DNA from: Terriglobia bacterium
Lineage (GTDB): Bacteria; Acidobacteriota; Terriglobia; Terriglobales; Acidobacteriaceae
Direction of reading: 5' to 3'
DNA: 41,394 nucleotides
Assembly: GCA_020073285.1 (NCBI GenBank)
Contig: JAIQFM010000013.1
Span: 1-41,394, forward strand
This document shows positions 13,775-23,184 of this stretch, piece by piece (position 1 is the first letter of the stretch; every line of letters begins with the position of its first letter). The position numbers and the translations under genes are program-made. Below the pieces are notes generated by a model. That model was given only the letters and a program-made list of their open reading frames with translations. It did not search any database and was not told the DNA's origin.

Positions 13775-15328
13775 TCACCGCAGGAAGCCGAGCAGCGAGG
13801 TTCCCGCCTGCTGGATGCCAAGCGACCAACCGGCGGCGCGGATGAAGAACTCCGGGAGAATTCCAATGCCGACGGTGCCGATCGCGGTCACGGCGAGCGC
13901 CACCTGCATCCCGGGGCTGATCGCCACCGGCTCGGGATCGGTGGCCGGGCGCATGAACATGGCGCTGCCAATTCGCATGTAGTAATAGAGCCCGAGCACG
14001 GCGTACAGCACGGCCAGGCTGGCGAGCACATAGTGCTGCGTCTGGATCAGGCTGAGGAAAATGAAGTATTTGCCGTAGAAGCCCGCCAGCGGCGGAATTC
14101 CGGCCAGCGACAACAGGAACAGCAGCATGAGCACGGCCTCGGTCGGCGCCTTGGAATAGAGGCCGGCGATGTCGTCGATTTCGTCGCCGATGATGTCGCG
14201 CCGCCGCAGCGAGGTGACCACCGCGAACGCGCCCAGGTTCATGAAGGTGTACACCAACAGGTACACGAGGATGCCCTGAATACCGGTCTTGTTGGTGATG
14301 TTATCGCTCGCGATCAGGCCGAGCAGCATGTAGCCGACGTGCGAGATGGAACTGTAGGCGAGCAGGCGCTTGAGGTTGTTCTGCGACAAGGCGGCGAAGT
14401 TGCCGACGGTCATGGTGGCGACGGAAACAAACACCAGTAGCGGCAGGTATACCGGGCGCAGCGGATAGAGGCCCCAGAGAAAGATGCGCAGCAGCATCGC
14501 CCAGGCCGCGGACTTGACGGCGACCGACATGTAGCCGGTGACGCTGGTGGGCGCGCCTTCGTAAGCATCGGGCGCCCACTGATGGAAGGGTACGGCGGCG
14601 ACCTTGAACAACAGGCCGGTCGCGGTGGTGATCATGGCGACGATCGCGATCGGGTCCTTGGGATTCGCGCTGTAGTGCCGCTGCAGCGCCTGCGCGATCA
14701 CCTGCAGATTGGTGCTGCCGGAGAGTCCGTAGAGAAGCGAAAGACCGTAAGCGAAGATGCCGCTGGAGAACGCGCCCAGCAGCAGGTACTTCAGCGCCGC
14801 TTCGTTGGAGCGCTTGTCGCGGCGCAAGAAGCCGACGAGCACGTAGGTGGAGATGGCCATCAACTCCAGGCCGATGAACAGCAGCACCAGATCGTAGCCG
14901 CTGGCCATGCACATCATGCCGACGACGGAGAACAGGATGAGCGCGTAAAACTCGCCGTGGTGCTCGTGCTCGATCTCCAGGTAGTGCGCCGACATCAGGA
15001 TGGCGATGGCGGCGCCGAGCAGGAACAGGTAAAAGAAATAAATGGAAAATCCGTCCATCAACACCGAGCCGACCACCTGCCCGCCTACGTTGGACAGGTA
15101 GGCGAAACTGCCGACCAGCGGGCGCCCGTCGGCGAAGTGGCCGAGTTGAATGCGCATGACCGCCGCGGTTGAAAAGCCCAGACCGATCAGCGCGGTGATC
15201 GCGTTCCAGCGCTTCCATTCGGCGGGCAGCATCAGGTCAATGATCAGCACGCCCAGCCCGAACAGCGAGAGCAGGATCATGGGCAGCGACAGCGCGTAAT
15301 CGGTGCCGGTAAAAAATGAGGTAGGCAC
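13775..15328 (-). CDS. nuoN: NADH-quinone oxidoreductase subunit N
   Basis: The 517-residue protein has about 14 membrane helices and is one of the three antiporter-like proton-pumping subunits of complex I. Motifs include LLFIGLELMAISTYVLVGFL with the conserved helix-5 Glu, the broken-helix lysine segment FKVAAVPFHQWAPDAYEG and NLKRLLAYSSISHVGYMLLG with the helix-8 and helix-10 region lysines. Length is normal for the family. A GTG start at 15328 lies 12 bp after the nuoM stop, with AGGGG overlapping that stop. It is the last gene of the operon and a terminator follows. Confidence 0.95.
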   Translation of the reverse strand: MPTSFFTGTDYALSLPMILLSLFGLGVLIIDLMLPAEWKRWNAITALIGLGFSTAAVMRIQLGHFADGRPLVGSFAYLSNVGGQVVGSVLMDGFSIYFFYLFLLGAAIAILMSAHYLEIEHEHHGEFYALILFSVVGMMCMASGYDLVLLFIGLELMAISTYVLVGFLRRDKRSNEAALKYLLLGAFSSGIFAYGLSLLYGLSGSTNLQVIAQALQRHYSANPKDPIAIVAMITTATGLLFKVAAVPFHQWAPDAYEGAPTSVTGYMSVAVKSAAWAMLLRIFLWGLYPLRPVYLPLLVFVSVATMTVGNFAALSQNNLKRLLAYSSISHVGYMLLGLIASDNITNKTGIQGILVYLLVYTFMNLGAFAVVTSLRRRDIIGDEIDDIAGLYSKAPTEAVLMLLFLLSLAGIPPLAGFYGKYFIFLSLIQTQHYVLASLAVLYAVLGLYYYMRIGSAMFMRPATDPEPVAISPGMQVALAVTAIGTVGIGILPEFFIRAAGWSLGIQQAGTSLLGFLR

Positions 15329-15340
15329 TAGTAGCTTCCC

Positions 15341-16996
15341 CTAATTCGACCGGACCGCCGCAACCGCGGCAGGCCGGGGCTTGGAACTTGTTTTCGCCGG
15401 AGCGGCCGGCTTGTTCGCCGGAACGGCCGCACTCGCCGCCGTGACGGGGGTCGCCAGCGGGTGGGTTGCCATCACCGGCTTGGCTTCATTCGGGCGCACC
15501 GTCTGCACCAACTGCGCTACCGGCTGCTGGAGAATCTGGAACATCGGCTTGGGATAAATGCCGATGAACAGCGCGGCGGCGATCAGCGGAGCGAAGGTAA
15601 GGATCTCGCGCGGCGTCAAGTCCTGCAGCTTTTCATTTTTCGGATTGGTGACCGGCCCGAAGTACACCCGCTGGTAGAGCCACAGCAGGTAGGCCGCCGC
15701 CAGGACTACTCCCGGCACCGCCCACGCCGCCCACACCTTGCTCTCGATGAACGTTCCTTGCAGGATGGTGAACTCGCCGATAAACCCATTGAGCAGCGGC
15801 AGCCCCATCGAGGAGAGAAACATGATCATGGTGATGGTGGCGTACACCGGCATGACGTTGGAGATGCCGCCGTATTCGCTGATCTCGCGCGTGTGGCGCC
15901 GCTCGTAGAGAATGCCGACGATCAAGAACAGCGCGCCGGTCGAAATCCCGTGGTTGATCTGCTGGATCACCGACCCCGCGATACCCGCCTGGTTGACCAC
16001 GAAAATTCCCAGCGTGCAGAAGCCGAGGTGGCTGACCGAACTGTACGCCACCAGCTTCTTCATGTCCTTCTGCATCAGCGAGACGAGCGCACCGTAGATG
16101 ATGCCAATGATGGACAGCGTAACCACGAACAGCCGCACCTTGGGATGCATGGCCACGCCCGGGAAGAACGGCAGCGAGAAGCGGATGAGGCCGTACGTTC
16201 CCATCTTCAGCAGGACGCCCGCCAGGATCACCGAGCCCGCGGTGGGCGCTTCCACGTGCGCGTCGGGCAGCCAGGTATGGAACGGGAACATCGGCACCTT
16301 GATGGCGAATCCGATGAAGAAGGCGAAGAATAGCAGGATGGCCGCCGTGCCCGTGATCTGCGGCGCCGTCTTGTACAGCTCAGGAATGGCAAAGGTGTAC
16401 ACGCCGGTGACGGTGTGGTGGTGGAAGTAGAGGAACAGGATGCCCAACAGCATCAGCACCGAACCGAGCAAGGTGTACAGGAAAAATTTGATCGCCGCGT
16501 AGAGCTTGCGCGGCCCTCCCCAGATGCCGATCAGCAGGTACATCGGCACCAGCATGGCTTCCCAGAAGACGAAGAACAGGAACATATCCAGCGCCATGAA
16601 GACGCCGAGCATGCCCGTCTGCAGCAACAGGAACCAGATGTAGTACTCCTTCACGCGCTCCTGGATCGCATTCCACGAGGAGAGGATGGAGATCCATCCC
16701 AGCAGCGTGGTGAGGAGAATCAGCAGGAAGCTGATGCCGTCGATGCCCAGGTTATAGCCGGCGCCGATGGAGGGAATCCAGTTGTTCGGAACGCCCTCGA
16801 GAAACTTAAACCCCGGCTGATCTTTGACCGCCCAGAACATCGGGATCAGCGGAATGGACACCGCCAGTCCGGCCAGCGCGAACATGTTCGCCAGCCAGCG
16901 AATGGCATTCTTGTTCTCCTTGGGAACAAACAGGAGGATGAAGGCGCCTACCATGGGCGTGAACAGGATGATGGAGAGGACGTGGTCGTTAAACAT
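15341..16996 (-). CDS. nuoM: NADH-quinone oxidoreductase subunit M
   Basis: The 551-residue antiporter-like subunit carries FVFWEAMLVPMYLLIGIWGG with the key Glu, the lysine region IKVPMFPFHTWLPDAHVEAP and MKKLVAYSSVSHLGFCTLGI. The helices end near residue 495. After that comes an extension of about 50 residues rich in Ala, Pro, Lys and Thr (for example ANKPAAPAKTSSKPRPA), which is absent from most NuoM and probably lies outside the membrane. The ATG at 16996 is preceded at once by a 7-bp repeat array whose last unit supplies a GAG-type ribosome site. It pumps protons as part of the membrane arm. Confidence 0.95.
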   Translation of the reverse strand: MFNDHVLSIILFTPMVGAFILLFVPKENKNAIRWLANMFALAGLAVSIPLIPMFWAVKDQPGFKFLEGVPNNWIPSIGAGYNLGIDGISFLLILLTTLLGWISILSSWNAIQERVKEYYIWFLLLQTGMLGVFMALDMFLFFVFWEAMLVPMYLLIGIWGGPRKLYAAIKFFLYTLLGSVLMLLGILFLYFHHHTVTGVYTFAIPELYKTAPQITGTAAILLFFAFFIGFAIKVPMFPFHTWLPDAHVEAPTAGSVILAGVLLKMGTYGLIRFSLPFFPGVAMHPKVRLFVVTLSIIGIIYGALVSLMQKDMKKLVAYSSVSHLGFCTLGIFVVNQAGIAGSVIQQINHGISTGALFLIVGILYERRHTREISEYGGISNVMPVYATITMIMFLSSMGLPLLNGFIGEFTILQGTFIESKVWAAWAVPGVVLAAAYLLWLYQRVYFGPVTNPKNEKLQDLTPREILTFAPLIAAALFIGIYPKPMFQILQQPVAQLVQTVRPNEAKPVMATHPLATPVTAASAAVPANKPAAPAKTSSKPRPAAVAAVRSN

Positions 16997-17036
16997 TTCT
17001 CTTTAGCTCTCAGCGATCGACTTTCAGCTTTCAGCC
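16997..17036. repeat. 7-bp tandem array in the nuoL-nuoM gap
   Basis: Read in the sense of the operon the units are GGCTGAA, AGCTGAA, AGTCGAT, CGCTGAG and AGCTAAA, followed by GAGAA and the nuoM ATG. The array thus forms the whole ribosome-binding leader. It shares the ending GCTGAGAGCTAA with the array before nuoL. Confidence 0.75.
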
Positions 17037-17060
17037 ATTGAACCCATGCGGCCCGCGCAA

Positions 17061-19250
17061 TCAGCGAGCGACGTAATAAATCACGAAACCGACAACACCG
17101 GCGACCATAACCAGCGCGTACCACTGCACCAGGCCCCACTGCACCAGGCGCACCGGGTACGACACCAGACGCGCGACAATCGCCGGCCCGTTGACCAGTA
17201 CGCCGTCGATGATCCAGGTGTCCCACCACTTCGAAACCGTCGCGACGGCGCGCGTCAGCCAGCCCGCGCCGTTGACGCCGCCATCAATCACGTTGGCGTC
17301 GAATTTCCATGAAGCTTCGCCGAGACCCATGGCGCCCAGTCTTATGGGCCCGATCGGACGGCGGCCGGTGAAGGCGTAGTCGTAGATTTCGTCCACGTAG
17401 TACTTGTTGAACAGCAGCGCGTACGCCGGCGGAGCCACCGCATTGATGGGCTCGACGTATCCCTTCTCGGCTTTCGCGTAGAAGTACTTCGCACCCCACC
17501 ACCCGATGAACCCCAGCGCGACCGACAGGCCCATGAGGATGTACTCGATGGCCTCGGTCTTCTCTTCCTTGCCTTCGGGCTTGGGCATGGTGGCGGCGGT
17601 TCCGGCCGTCTGCGCACCGGCCTGCTCAGCGCGCTCGCTTGCCGCGGGAAGCTGATGCTCGGCTTCGGCGGTGACGCTTTCGGTCGCAAACACCGGCTCC
17701 AGGAAGCGCTCGAAGACATCGGTTCCACCCAGCGCCTTGGGAACACCGAGAAATCCGGCAACGATGGAGAAGAACGCCAGCACCATCAGCGGCACCGTCA
17801 TCGTCTTCGGCGACTCATGCACGTGATGCTCGACCTCGTGGCTCATCCGGCTCGGGCTCCAGAACGTCAGGTAGATCAGCCGGAACATGTAGAAGGCGGT
17901 CATCAGCGCGGCTATAAACCCGACATACCACAGCGGGCGAAATCCGCCACCGTGCGACGAGTACGCCTGCCACAGAATTTCATCCTTGGAGAAGAAGCCC
18001 GCCAGCGGCGGAATGCCGGCGATGGCCAGCGTTCCGATCAGCATCGTCCTGTAGGTGATTGGAATGCGGTTGGACAGATCGCCCATGTTGCGCATGTCCT
18101 GCTCGCCGCTGAGCGCGTGGATCACCGAGCCGGAACCGAGGAACAGCAGCGCTTTGAAGAACGCGTGCGTGAACACGTGGAACACACCGGCGGCAAACGC
18201 GCCCACGCCCAGCGCCATGAACATGTAGCCAAGCTGCGATACGGTGGAGTAGGCGAGCACGCGCTTGATGTCGTTTTGCACCAGCCCGATGGAAGCGGCG
18301 AAGATCGCCGTCATCGCACCGATGATGGCCACCGTCTTCATGCTGGTGGGCGCGAGCATGAACAGTGCATTGGAGCGCGCCACCATGTACACGCCGGCGG
18401 TCACCATGGTGGCCGCGTGGATCAGCGCGGAAACCGGTGTCGGGCCTTCCATGGCGTCGGGTAGCCAGACATAAAGAGGTAGCTGCGCGCTCTTGCCGCA
18501 GGCGCCGATGAACAGCATCAAGGTCGCGAAAGTGATGACCGGGTCACCCACCGCGAAGTGGCTGGTACTCAGCGTGTGGGTGATGTCGGTGAAGCGCACC
18601 GAGCCGAAGTACCAGGCGATGGTCATCATGCCCATCAGGAACCCGGCGTCACCGATGCGGTTGACGATGAATGCCTTGTTGGCGGCGGTGGAGGCGGAAT
18701 GTTTCTTGAAGTAGAACCCGATCAGCAGGTAGGAGCACAAGCCCACGCCTTCCCACCCGACGAACAGCAGCGTGTAGTTGTTCCCCAATATCAGCGTAAG
18801 CATGGAGAACATGAAGAGATTCATGTAGCCGAAGAAGCGGTAATAGCCGCCCTCATGCCCCATGTAGCCGATCGAGTAAATGTGGATCAGCATGCCCACG
18901 CCGGTCACGAACAGCAGCCAGACGGCGGAGAGCGGATCAAGCAGGAAGCCGAAGTCGGCGTTGAACTGGAACGGTCCGTGCGCGCCGGGCAGAGTGACGC
19001 CGAGCTGCGCGTCGCCGGTGCCGAGCCAGGTGTAGAGGATCGTCTGGTAAGGCCCATGATTGTGCGCCGGCTGCCAGGTTTGCGTGTACTGCCACACCGC
19101 CAGGCACGACCAGGCGAACGCGATCACCACCGTGCCGACGCAGAACGCGTTGACCGCTTTCTTGTCCAGCTTGCGGCCGACGAAGAACATTACCGCCGCG
19201 CTGACGATCGGCAGCAGCGGAATGACCCAGATGTGTTCGAGAAAGAACAT
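17061..19250 (-). CDS. nuoL: NADH-quinone oxidoreductase subunit L
   Basis: The 729-residue subunit is the distal proton pump of complex I. It has LLFVGWEGVGLCSYLLIGFY (helix-5 Glu), GKSAQLPLYVWLPDAMEGPT (Lys and the broken helix), SALIHAATMVTAGVYMV (His) and DIKRVLAYSTVSQLGYMF. Near residues 515-570 a charged, Ala/Glu-rich segment (for example TAEAEHQLPAASERAEQAG) separates the antiporter part from the last helices and the lateral helix. This loop is longer than in the enteric protein. The ATG at 19250 abuts a 7-bp repeat array. Gene order L-M-N is the usual one. Confidence 0.95.
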   Translation of the reverse strand: MFFLEHIWVIPLLPIVSAAVMFFVGRKLDKKAVNAFCVGTVVIAFAWSCLAVWQYTQTWQPAHNHGPYQTILYTWLGTGDAQLGVTLPGAHGPFQFNADFGFLLDPLSAVWLLFVTGVGMLIHIYSIGYMGHEGGYYRFFGYMNLFMFSMLTLILGNNYTLLFVGWEGVGLCSYLLIGFYFKKHSASTAANKAFIVNRIGDAGFLMGMMTIAWYFGSVRFTDITHTLSTSHFAVGDPVITFATLMLFIGACGKSAQLPLYVWLPDAMEGPTPVSALIHAATMVTAGVYMVARSNALFMLAPTSMKTVAIIGAMTAIFAASIGLVQNDIKRVLAYSTVSQLGYMFMALGVGAFAAGVFHVFTHAFFKALLFLGSGSVIHALSGEQDMRNMGDLSNRIPITYRTMLIGTLAIAGIPPLAGFFSKDEILWQAYSSHGGGFRPLWYVGFIAALMTAFYMFRLIYLTFWSPSRMSHEVEHHVHESPKTMTVPLMVLAFFSIVAGFLGVPKALGGTDVFERFLEPVFATESVTAEAEHQLPAASERAEQAGAQTAGTAATMPKPEGKEEKTEAIEYILMGLSVALGFIGWWGAKYFYAKAEKGYVEPINAVAPPAYALLFNKYYVDEIYDYAFTGRRPIGPIRLGAMGLGEASWKFDANVIDGGVNGAGWLTRAVATVSKWWDTWIIDGVLVNGPAIVARLVSYPVRLVQWGLVQWYALVMVAGVVGFVIYYVAR

Positions 19251-19303
19251 TTCTTAGCTCTCAGCTCTCAGCCGTCGACCGCCGACCATCGACCGTCGAC
19301 CGA
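19251..19303. repeat. 7-bp tandem array in the nuoK-nuoL gap
   Basis: In operon sense, seven consecutive heptads fill the gap: GGTCGAC, GGTCGAT, GGTCGGC, GGTCGAC, GGCTGAG, AGCTGAG and AGCTAAG. AA and the nuoL ATG follow. A further GGTAATC unit overlaps the nuoK stop. The consensus is GGTCGAY turning into RGCTGAG, and the last units carry the ribosome site. Confidence 0.8.
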
Positions 19304-19609
19304 TTACCATTTCAACAGATCCACTTCGTCCACGTTGACCGTCTCCTTGTTGCGGAAGAAGGCGATCAGAATGCCCAGGCCGACGGCGGCCTCGGCGGCG
19401 GCGTCGGTAATCACGAAGATCGAGAAGATCTGCCCGTTCAGGTTCCACAGGCGCGAGAACGCCACCAGGTTCAGGTTGACGGCGTTGAGGATCAGCTCGA
19501 TCGACATCAGGATGATAACCACGTTGCGGCGCGTGACCACGCCGATGGTGCCGATGACGAACAGCGCCGCGGCGACTACGAGATAGTGAAGCGTACCGAT
19601 TGGAGCCAT
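19304..19609 (-). CDS. nuoK: NADH-quinone oxidoreductase subunit K
   Basis: The 101-residue protein has three membrane helices and the normal family length. The two helix glutamates needed for proton transfer are in place: [15 protein letters not shown] in helix 2 and [18 protein letters not shown] in helix 3. The stop TAA overlaps the start of a heptad array. The ATG at 19609 follows another array with only GACGAG as a possible ribosome site. It lies in the membrane arm beside NuoJ and NuoN. Confidence 0.95.
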   Translation of the reverse strand: MAPIGTLHYLVVAAALFVIGTIGVVTRRNVVIILMSIELILNAVNLNLVAFSRLWNLNGQIFSIFVITDAAAEAAVGLGILIAFFRNKETVNVDEVDLLKW

Positions 19610-19616
19610 GTGTTTC

Positions 19617-19716
19617 TCGTCGTTGGTCGTTGGTCGTTAGTCGTTGGTCGTTCGTCGTTCGCCAATTCTTTCCGCCGTTGGCCAACGACCATCGACCAAC
19701 GGCCAACGACTGCTTT
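19617..19716. repeat. 7-bp tandem array with inverted halves, nuoJ-nuoK gap
   Basis: On the + strand, six units of the type TGGTCGT (TCGTCGT, TGGTCGT twice, TAGTCGT, TGGTCGT, TCGTCGT) run from 19619. A 20-bp spacer follows, then complementary units GGCCAAC, GACCATC, GACCAAC and GGCCAAC (19680-19710). The two halves can pair, so a long imperfect hairpin can form in the mRNA just before the nuoK start. Confidence 0.8.
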
Positions 19717-20226
19717 TCAAATCCTTTTCTTCGCCATGACCACCGCGCCCACAATGGCCACCAGCAGCAGCAGCGACGCGATTTCAAACGGCAGCAAGTA
19801 ATTGCGGAACAGCGCCATGCCGACCTGCTGCGTGTTCATCGGCTCGGGCATCGAAACCGGGTTCACCGGAAAGATCGAGCTGCCGTGTTTGTACACGTAC
19901 AGGAACAGGAACCCCAGTGCCAGGCTGGCGATAATCCCCACATGCCATTGCTGATTAAATTGCACCTCGCGCTGCGACCGCTCGATGTTCACCAGCATGA
20001 TGACGAACAGGAACAGCACCATGATGCCGCCGGCGTAAAGGATGATCTGCACGCCGGCCACGAACGGCGCGTACAGCATCAGGTACAGACCGGCCAGCGC
20101 CAGCAGCGTGAAGATCAGCGACAGCGCCGAGTGCACCGGATTCTTCCGCGTGATCACCAGGATGGCGCCGACCACGGCCACCGTCGACAGCAGGTAGAAA
20201 AAGAAAGTTGGGGCAACAGGCGTCAT
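19717..20226 (-). CDS. nuoJ: NADH-quinone oxidoreductase subunit J
   Basis: The 169-residue protein has five membrane helices. The conserved helix-3 segment FVAGVQIILYAGGIMVLFLF contains the pi-bulge Tyr/Gly region that couples quinone reduction to the proton path. Its ATG overlaps the nuoI stop (ATGA), so translation is coupled. The length is that of shorter NuoJ proteins. A 100-bp repeat-built gap separates it from nuoK, which is unusual for these normally adjoining genes. Confidence 0.95.
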   Translation of the reverse strand: MTPVAPTFFFYLLSTVAVVGAILVITRKNPVHSALSLIFTLLALAGLYLMLYAPFVAGVQIILYAGGIMVLFLFVIMLVNIERSQREVQFNQQWHVGIIASLALGFLFLYVYKHGSSIFPVNPVSMPEPMNTQQVGMALFRNYLLPFEIASLLLLVAIVGAVVMAKKRI

Positions 20227-20684
20227 CGCGTATACACCGTCGGTTCCGAGCCGCGCTCCATCCTGGCGCGATCGATGATGAATCCATCGCGGCTGTAGAG
20301 AGCGAATTCATAATCCTGGCTCAGTTCCAGGCAATCGGTGGAGCAGGCTTCCGCGCACAGGCCGCAGAACATGCAGCGGCTGATGTCCAGGGTGAAGCTG
20401 GTCATTTCCTTGCGTTTGGTCGCCGGGTTGCGCTCGCTCTGCACTACGATCAAATGTTCGGGGCAGGCCGTGGCGCACAGGTTACACGCGATGCACAGCG
20501 TCTCGCCCGTCTCCGGGTTGACGTTCAGGCGCGGCAGCCCGCGGTAGCGCTCCGCGATCGCCGGACGCTCCAGCGGGTACTGCTCGGTGTAGACCTCTTT
20601 CGGGTGCTGGTATTTGAACGTGACTTTCAGGCCCTTGATCAAATCCACCATGAAGACTTTGTTCAGCAGCGGAGCGATGCTCAC
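20223..20684 (-). CDS. nuoI: NADH-quinone oxidoreductase subunit I, two 4Fe-4S clusters
   Basis: The hydrophilic subunit holds clusters N6a and N6b through CIACNLCATACP and CMFCGLCAEACSTDC. They pass electrons toward NuoB and quinone. I choose GTG 20684, which overlaps the nuoH stop (TAGTG) and has AAGGGG upstream, giving 153 residues starting MSIAPLLNKVF. A GTG at 20705 in the same frame would overlap nuoH by 22 bases. Its electron acceptor partner NuoB is not encoded in this window. Confidence 0.95.
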   Translation of the reverse strand: MSIAPLLNKVFMVDLIKGLKVTFKYQHPKEVYTEQYPLERPAIAERYRGLPRLNVNPETGETLCIACNLCATACPEHLIVVQSERNPATKRKEMTSFTLDISRCMFCGLCAEACSTDCLELSQDYEFALYSRDGFIIDRARMERGSEPTVYTR

Positions 20685-22030
20685 TACACCACCCCTTTCA
20701 GCCACGCGGCGATCTCGGGACCCAAGCCGATAATTCCGGTCACCAGCAGGACGCCAAGTCCGAGCGGCAAAAGAACTTTCCAGCCGACCTTCATCAACTG
20801 GTCGAAGCGGTAACGCGGCCAGGTGGCGCGGTACCAGATGTACAGGTACATGAAGCAGGCGATTTTAAACACGAACCAAAAAATGTCCTGGATGCGGTCG
20901 CGCACCGGCGGCGCCAGCAGGATCAGCCCGACTCCGGCCAGCACCAGCCCAAATGCGTACAGGCCTATGGTCTGGATCTTCAGCAGCGGGTGCTTTGGCA
21001 TGCGCATGGCGTTGAAGAAGCTGAAGAACGCGAGCGCGAGCATCACCAGTGCGGGCGCGAAGGAGAAGGCAAAGTCCACGACGCCCTGCTCAGGATGCTC
21101 CCAAAGGAACGGGATGTTGATTGCCGGGCCGTGCGTGCTGGGGAAGGGTCGCAGCCATCCGCCCAGCCAAAGGGTGATCGCGATGGAGCTGACCGCCACC
21201 ATGCCCGCGTATTCGCCGAGCATAAATAAGGACCAGCGCAGCCCGCTGTACTCGGTGTGGAACCCGGCGACCAGTTCCGACTCGGCTTCCGGCAGGTCGA
21301 AGGGCGCGCGGTTGGTTTCCGCGATCATGGCCACGGCGAAGATGAAGAACGCGACCAGGCCAACCGGGAAAAACTTGAAGATAAACCATACGTGCTGCTG
21401 CGCTTGCGCCTGCACGATGCCGATCATGCTGAGCGTGCCGGAGCCGGCGCCGGAGCCGATGCCGTACGGCCCGATGCCGCCGAGCCCTGTCATGACAATC
21501 GCCGAGACCACCGCCAGGCCCATGGCGATTTCGTAGCTCACCATCTGCGCGCTGGAACGCAACGCGCCCATCAGCGGGAAATGCGAGTTCGACGCCCAGC
21601 CCGCCATCACAATCCCAAGCACGCCCAGTGACGATACGCCCAGCATGAACAGGATGCCGATGTTCATGTCGGTGACAGCGTGCGTCGGGCCGAACGGCAC
21701 CACGATGAATACGCTGAAGGCGATCATCACCACCCACACCGGCGCCAGCCAGAAGATGGGCTTGTCGGCCTCGGAGGGCATGATGTCTTCTTTCGTCAGC
21801 AGCTTGATGGCATCGGCGATGGGTTGCATCAGGCCGTGCGGGCCGACGCGCATCGGCCCCAGGCGTACCTGCATGTGCGCCAGCGCCTTGCGTTCGCCCC
21901 AGTTCATCACGATGACGATGCCGGAGACGCCCGCGAAAATCACCAGGATGTAAACCAGCGCCCACAGCCAATTGCCCGCCTGGCCCGGCGTGAGGCTCGA
22001 ATGCAGATAAGAGGTGACGTAATCCAGCAT
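20684..22030 (-). CDS. nuoH: NADH-quinone oxidoreductase subunit H
   Basis: The 448-residue membrane subunit forms the quinone channel at the junction of the two arms. It shows GERKALAHMQVRLGPMRVGP, the loop AIKLLTKEDIMPSEADK and ETNRAPFDLPEAESELVAGF with the glutamate-rich cytoplasmic loop. Most NuoH are about 325-350 residues. The extra length here lies in added Gly/Ser-rich and helical stretches (for example YGIGSGAGSGTLSMIG) and a longer segment before the C-terminal helices. Start and stop overlap the neighbours by one base each (TGATG, TAGTG), a sign of tight coupling. Confidence 0.95.
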   Translation of the reverse strand: MLDYVTSYLHSSLTPGQAGNWLWALVYILVIFAGVSGIVIVMNWGERKALAHMQVRLGPMRVGPHGLMQPIADAIKLLTKEDIMPSEADKPIFWLAPVWVVMIAFSVFIVVPFGPTHAVTDMNIGILFMLGVSSLGVLGIVMAGWASNSHFPLMGALRSSAQMVSYEIAMGLAVVSAIVMTGLGGIGPYGIGSGAGSGTLSMIGIVQAQAQQHVWFIFKFFPVGLVAFFIFAVAMIAETNRAPFDLPEAESELVAGFHTEYSGLRWSLFMLGEYAGMVAVSSIAITLWLGGWLRPFPSTHGPAINIPFLWEHPEQGVVDFAFSFAPALVMLALAFFSFFNAMRMPKHPLLKIQTIGLYAFGLVLAGVGLILLAPPVRDRIQDIFWFVFKIACFMYLYIWYRATWPRYRFDQLMKVGWKVLLPLGLGVLLVTGIIGLGPEIAAWLKGVV

Positions 22031-23184
22031 CAGCGGTCCACCTCGCCCAAAACGATGTCCAGCGTGCCGATCACGGCGACCACGTCGGCGACCAGCGCCC
22101 CGCGCACCATCTTGTCCAGCGCCTGCAAGTTGACGAATGACGGCGGACGCACGCGCACCCGGTAGGGCTGCGTCGAGCCGTCGCTCACCACAAAATACCC
22201 GAGCTCGCCCTTGGGCGCCTCGATCGAGACATAGACCTCGCCCACCGCCGGCTTCATGACCTTGGGCACCTTGGCCATGATGGGGCCTGCGGGAATCGAA
22301 TTCACCGCTTGGTCGATGATGCGCAGCGATTGCCGCATCTCAGCGATGCGCACGATGTACCGGTCGAAGGTGTCGCCGTTTTCGCCGGTGGGAATTTCGA
22401 AATCGAACTTGTCGTACATCGAGTATGGCTGCGCCTTGCGCAGGTCCCACTTCACGCCGCCGGCGCGCAGTACCGGCCCGGTGACGCCGAAGTCGATGCA
22501 GTCCTTGCCGCTCAGCACGCCGACGCCCTTGGTGCGCTCCACCCAAATGCGGTTGGTGGTCAGCAGCTCTTCGTACTCGCCGATCTTCGGCGTGACGAAC
22601 TTCACGAAGTTGTTGACGTCCTGCTCGAACCCGTCGTAGGTCTCGTACAGCGTGCCGCCGATGCGGAAGGCATGCGTCGTCAGCCGGGCGCCGCAGTACT
22701 TCTCGTAAATCTTCAGGATCTCTTCCCGGTCGCGGAAGGTGTAGAACAGCGGCGTCATGGCGCCGATGTCGAGCGCGTGCGTGCCCAGCCAAAGCTGGTG
22801 GCTCGCCATCCGGTTCAGCTCGGTGAGGACGACGCGGATGTACGCGGCGCGCGGCGGCGCCTCGATGTTCAGCAGCTTTTCCACCGCCAGGCAGTAGCCC
22901 AGCCCGTTGGAAACCGCGGCGACATAGTCCATGCGGTCCACGTACGGGTTGAACATCGTATAGGTGCGGTTCTCGGCGATCTTCTCCACCCCGCGGTGCA
23001 GGTAGCCGATCACGCACTCCGTGCCCAGCACCTTCTCGCCGTCCAGCCTCAGGATGACGCGCAACACGCCGTGCGTGGACGGGTGCTGCGGGCCCATGTT
23101 GAGCACCAACTCGTTGGCGTCGAGAAAGGTCTGGTCGGGGCCGGCGGTCTCTTGGTAAAAACCCGATTTGGTCGAATCCGTCAT
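22030..23184 (-). CDS. nuoD: NADH-quinone oxidoreductase subunit D
   Basis: The 384-residue, 49-kDa-type subunit builds one side of the quinone pocket. The quinone-binding His loop [17 protein letters not shown] is present, as are [15 protein letters not shown] and [20 protein letters not shown] with the conserved Tyr. The hydrogenase-related C-terminal part ends DIVLGEVDR. It is not fused to NuoC. Its ATG overlaps the nuoC stop by four bases. NuoB, with which it shares the pocket and cluster N2, is not encoded next to it. Confidence 0.95.
   Translation of the reverse strand: MTDSTKSGFYQETAGPDQTFLDANELVLNMGPQHPSTHGVLRVILRLDGEKVLGTECVIGYLHRGVEKIAENRTYTMFNPYVDRMDYVAAVSNGLGYCLAVEKLLNIEAPPRAAYIRVVLTELNRMASHQLWLGTHALDIGAMTPLFYTFRDREEILKIYEKYCGARLTTHAFRIGGTLYETYDGFEQDVNNFVKFVTPKIGEYEELLTTNRIWVERTKGVGVLSGKDCIDFGVTGPVLRAGGVKWDLRKAQPYSMYDKFDFEIPTGENGDTFDRYIVRIAEMRQSLRIIDQAVNSIPAGPIMAKVPKVMKPAVGEVYVSIEAPKGELGYFVVSDGSTQPYRVRVRPPSFVNLQALDKMVRGALVADVVAVIGTLDIVLGEVDR

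Noticed and set aside
19251-19716. Possible CRISPR array
   Set aside because: The repeats are 7 bp, contiguous and without spacers. No cas gene is present.
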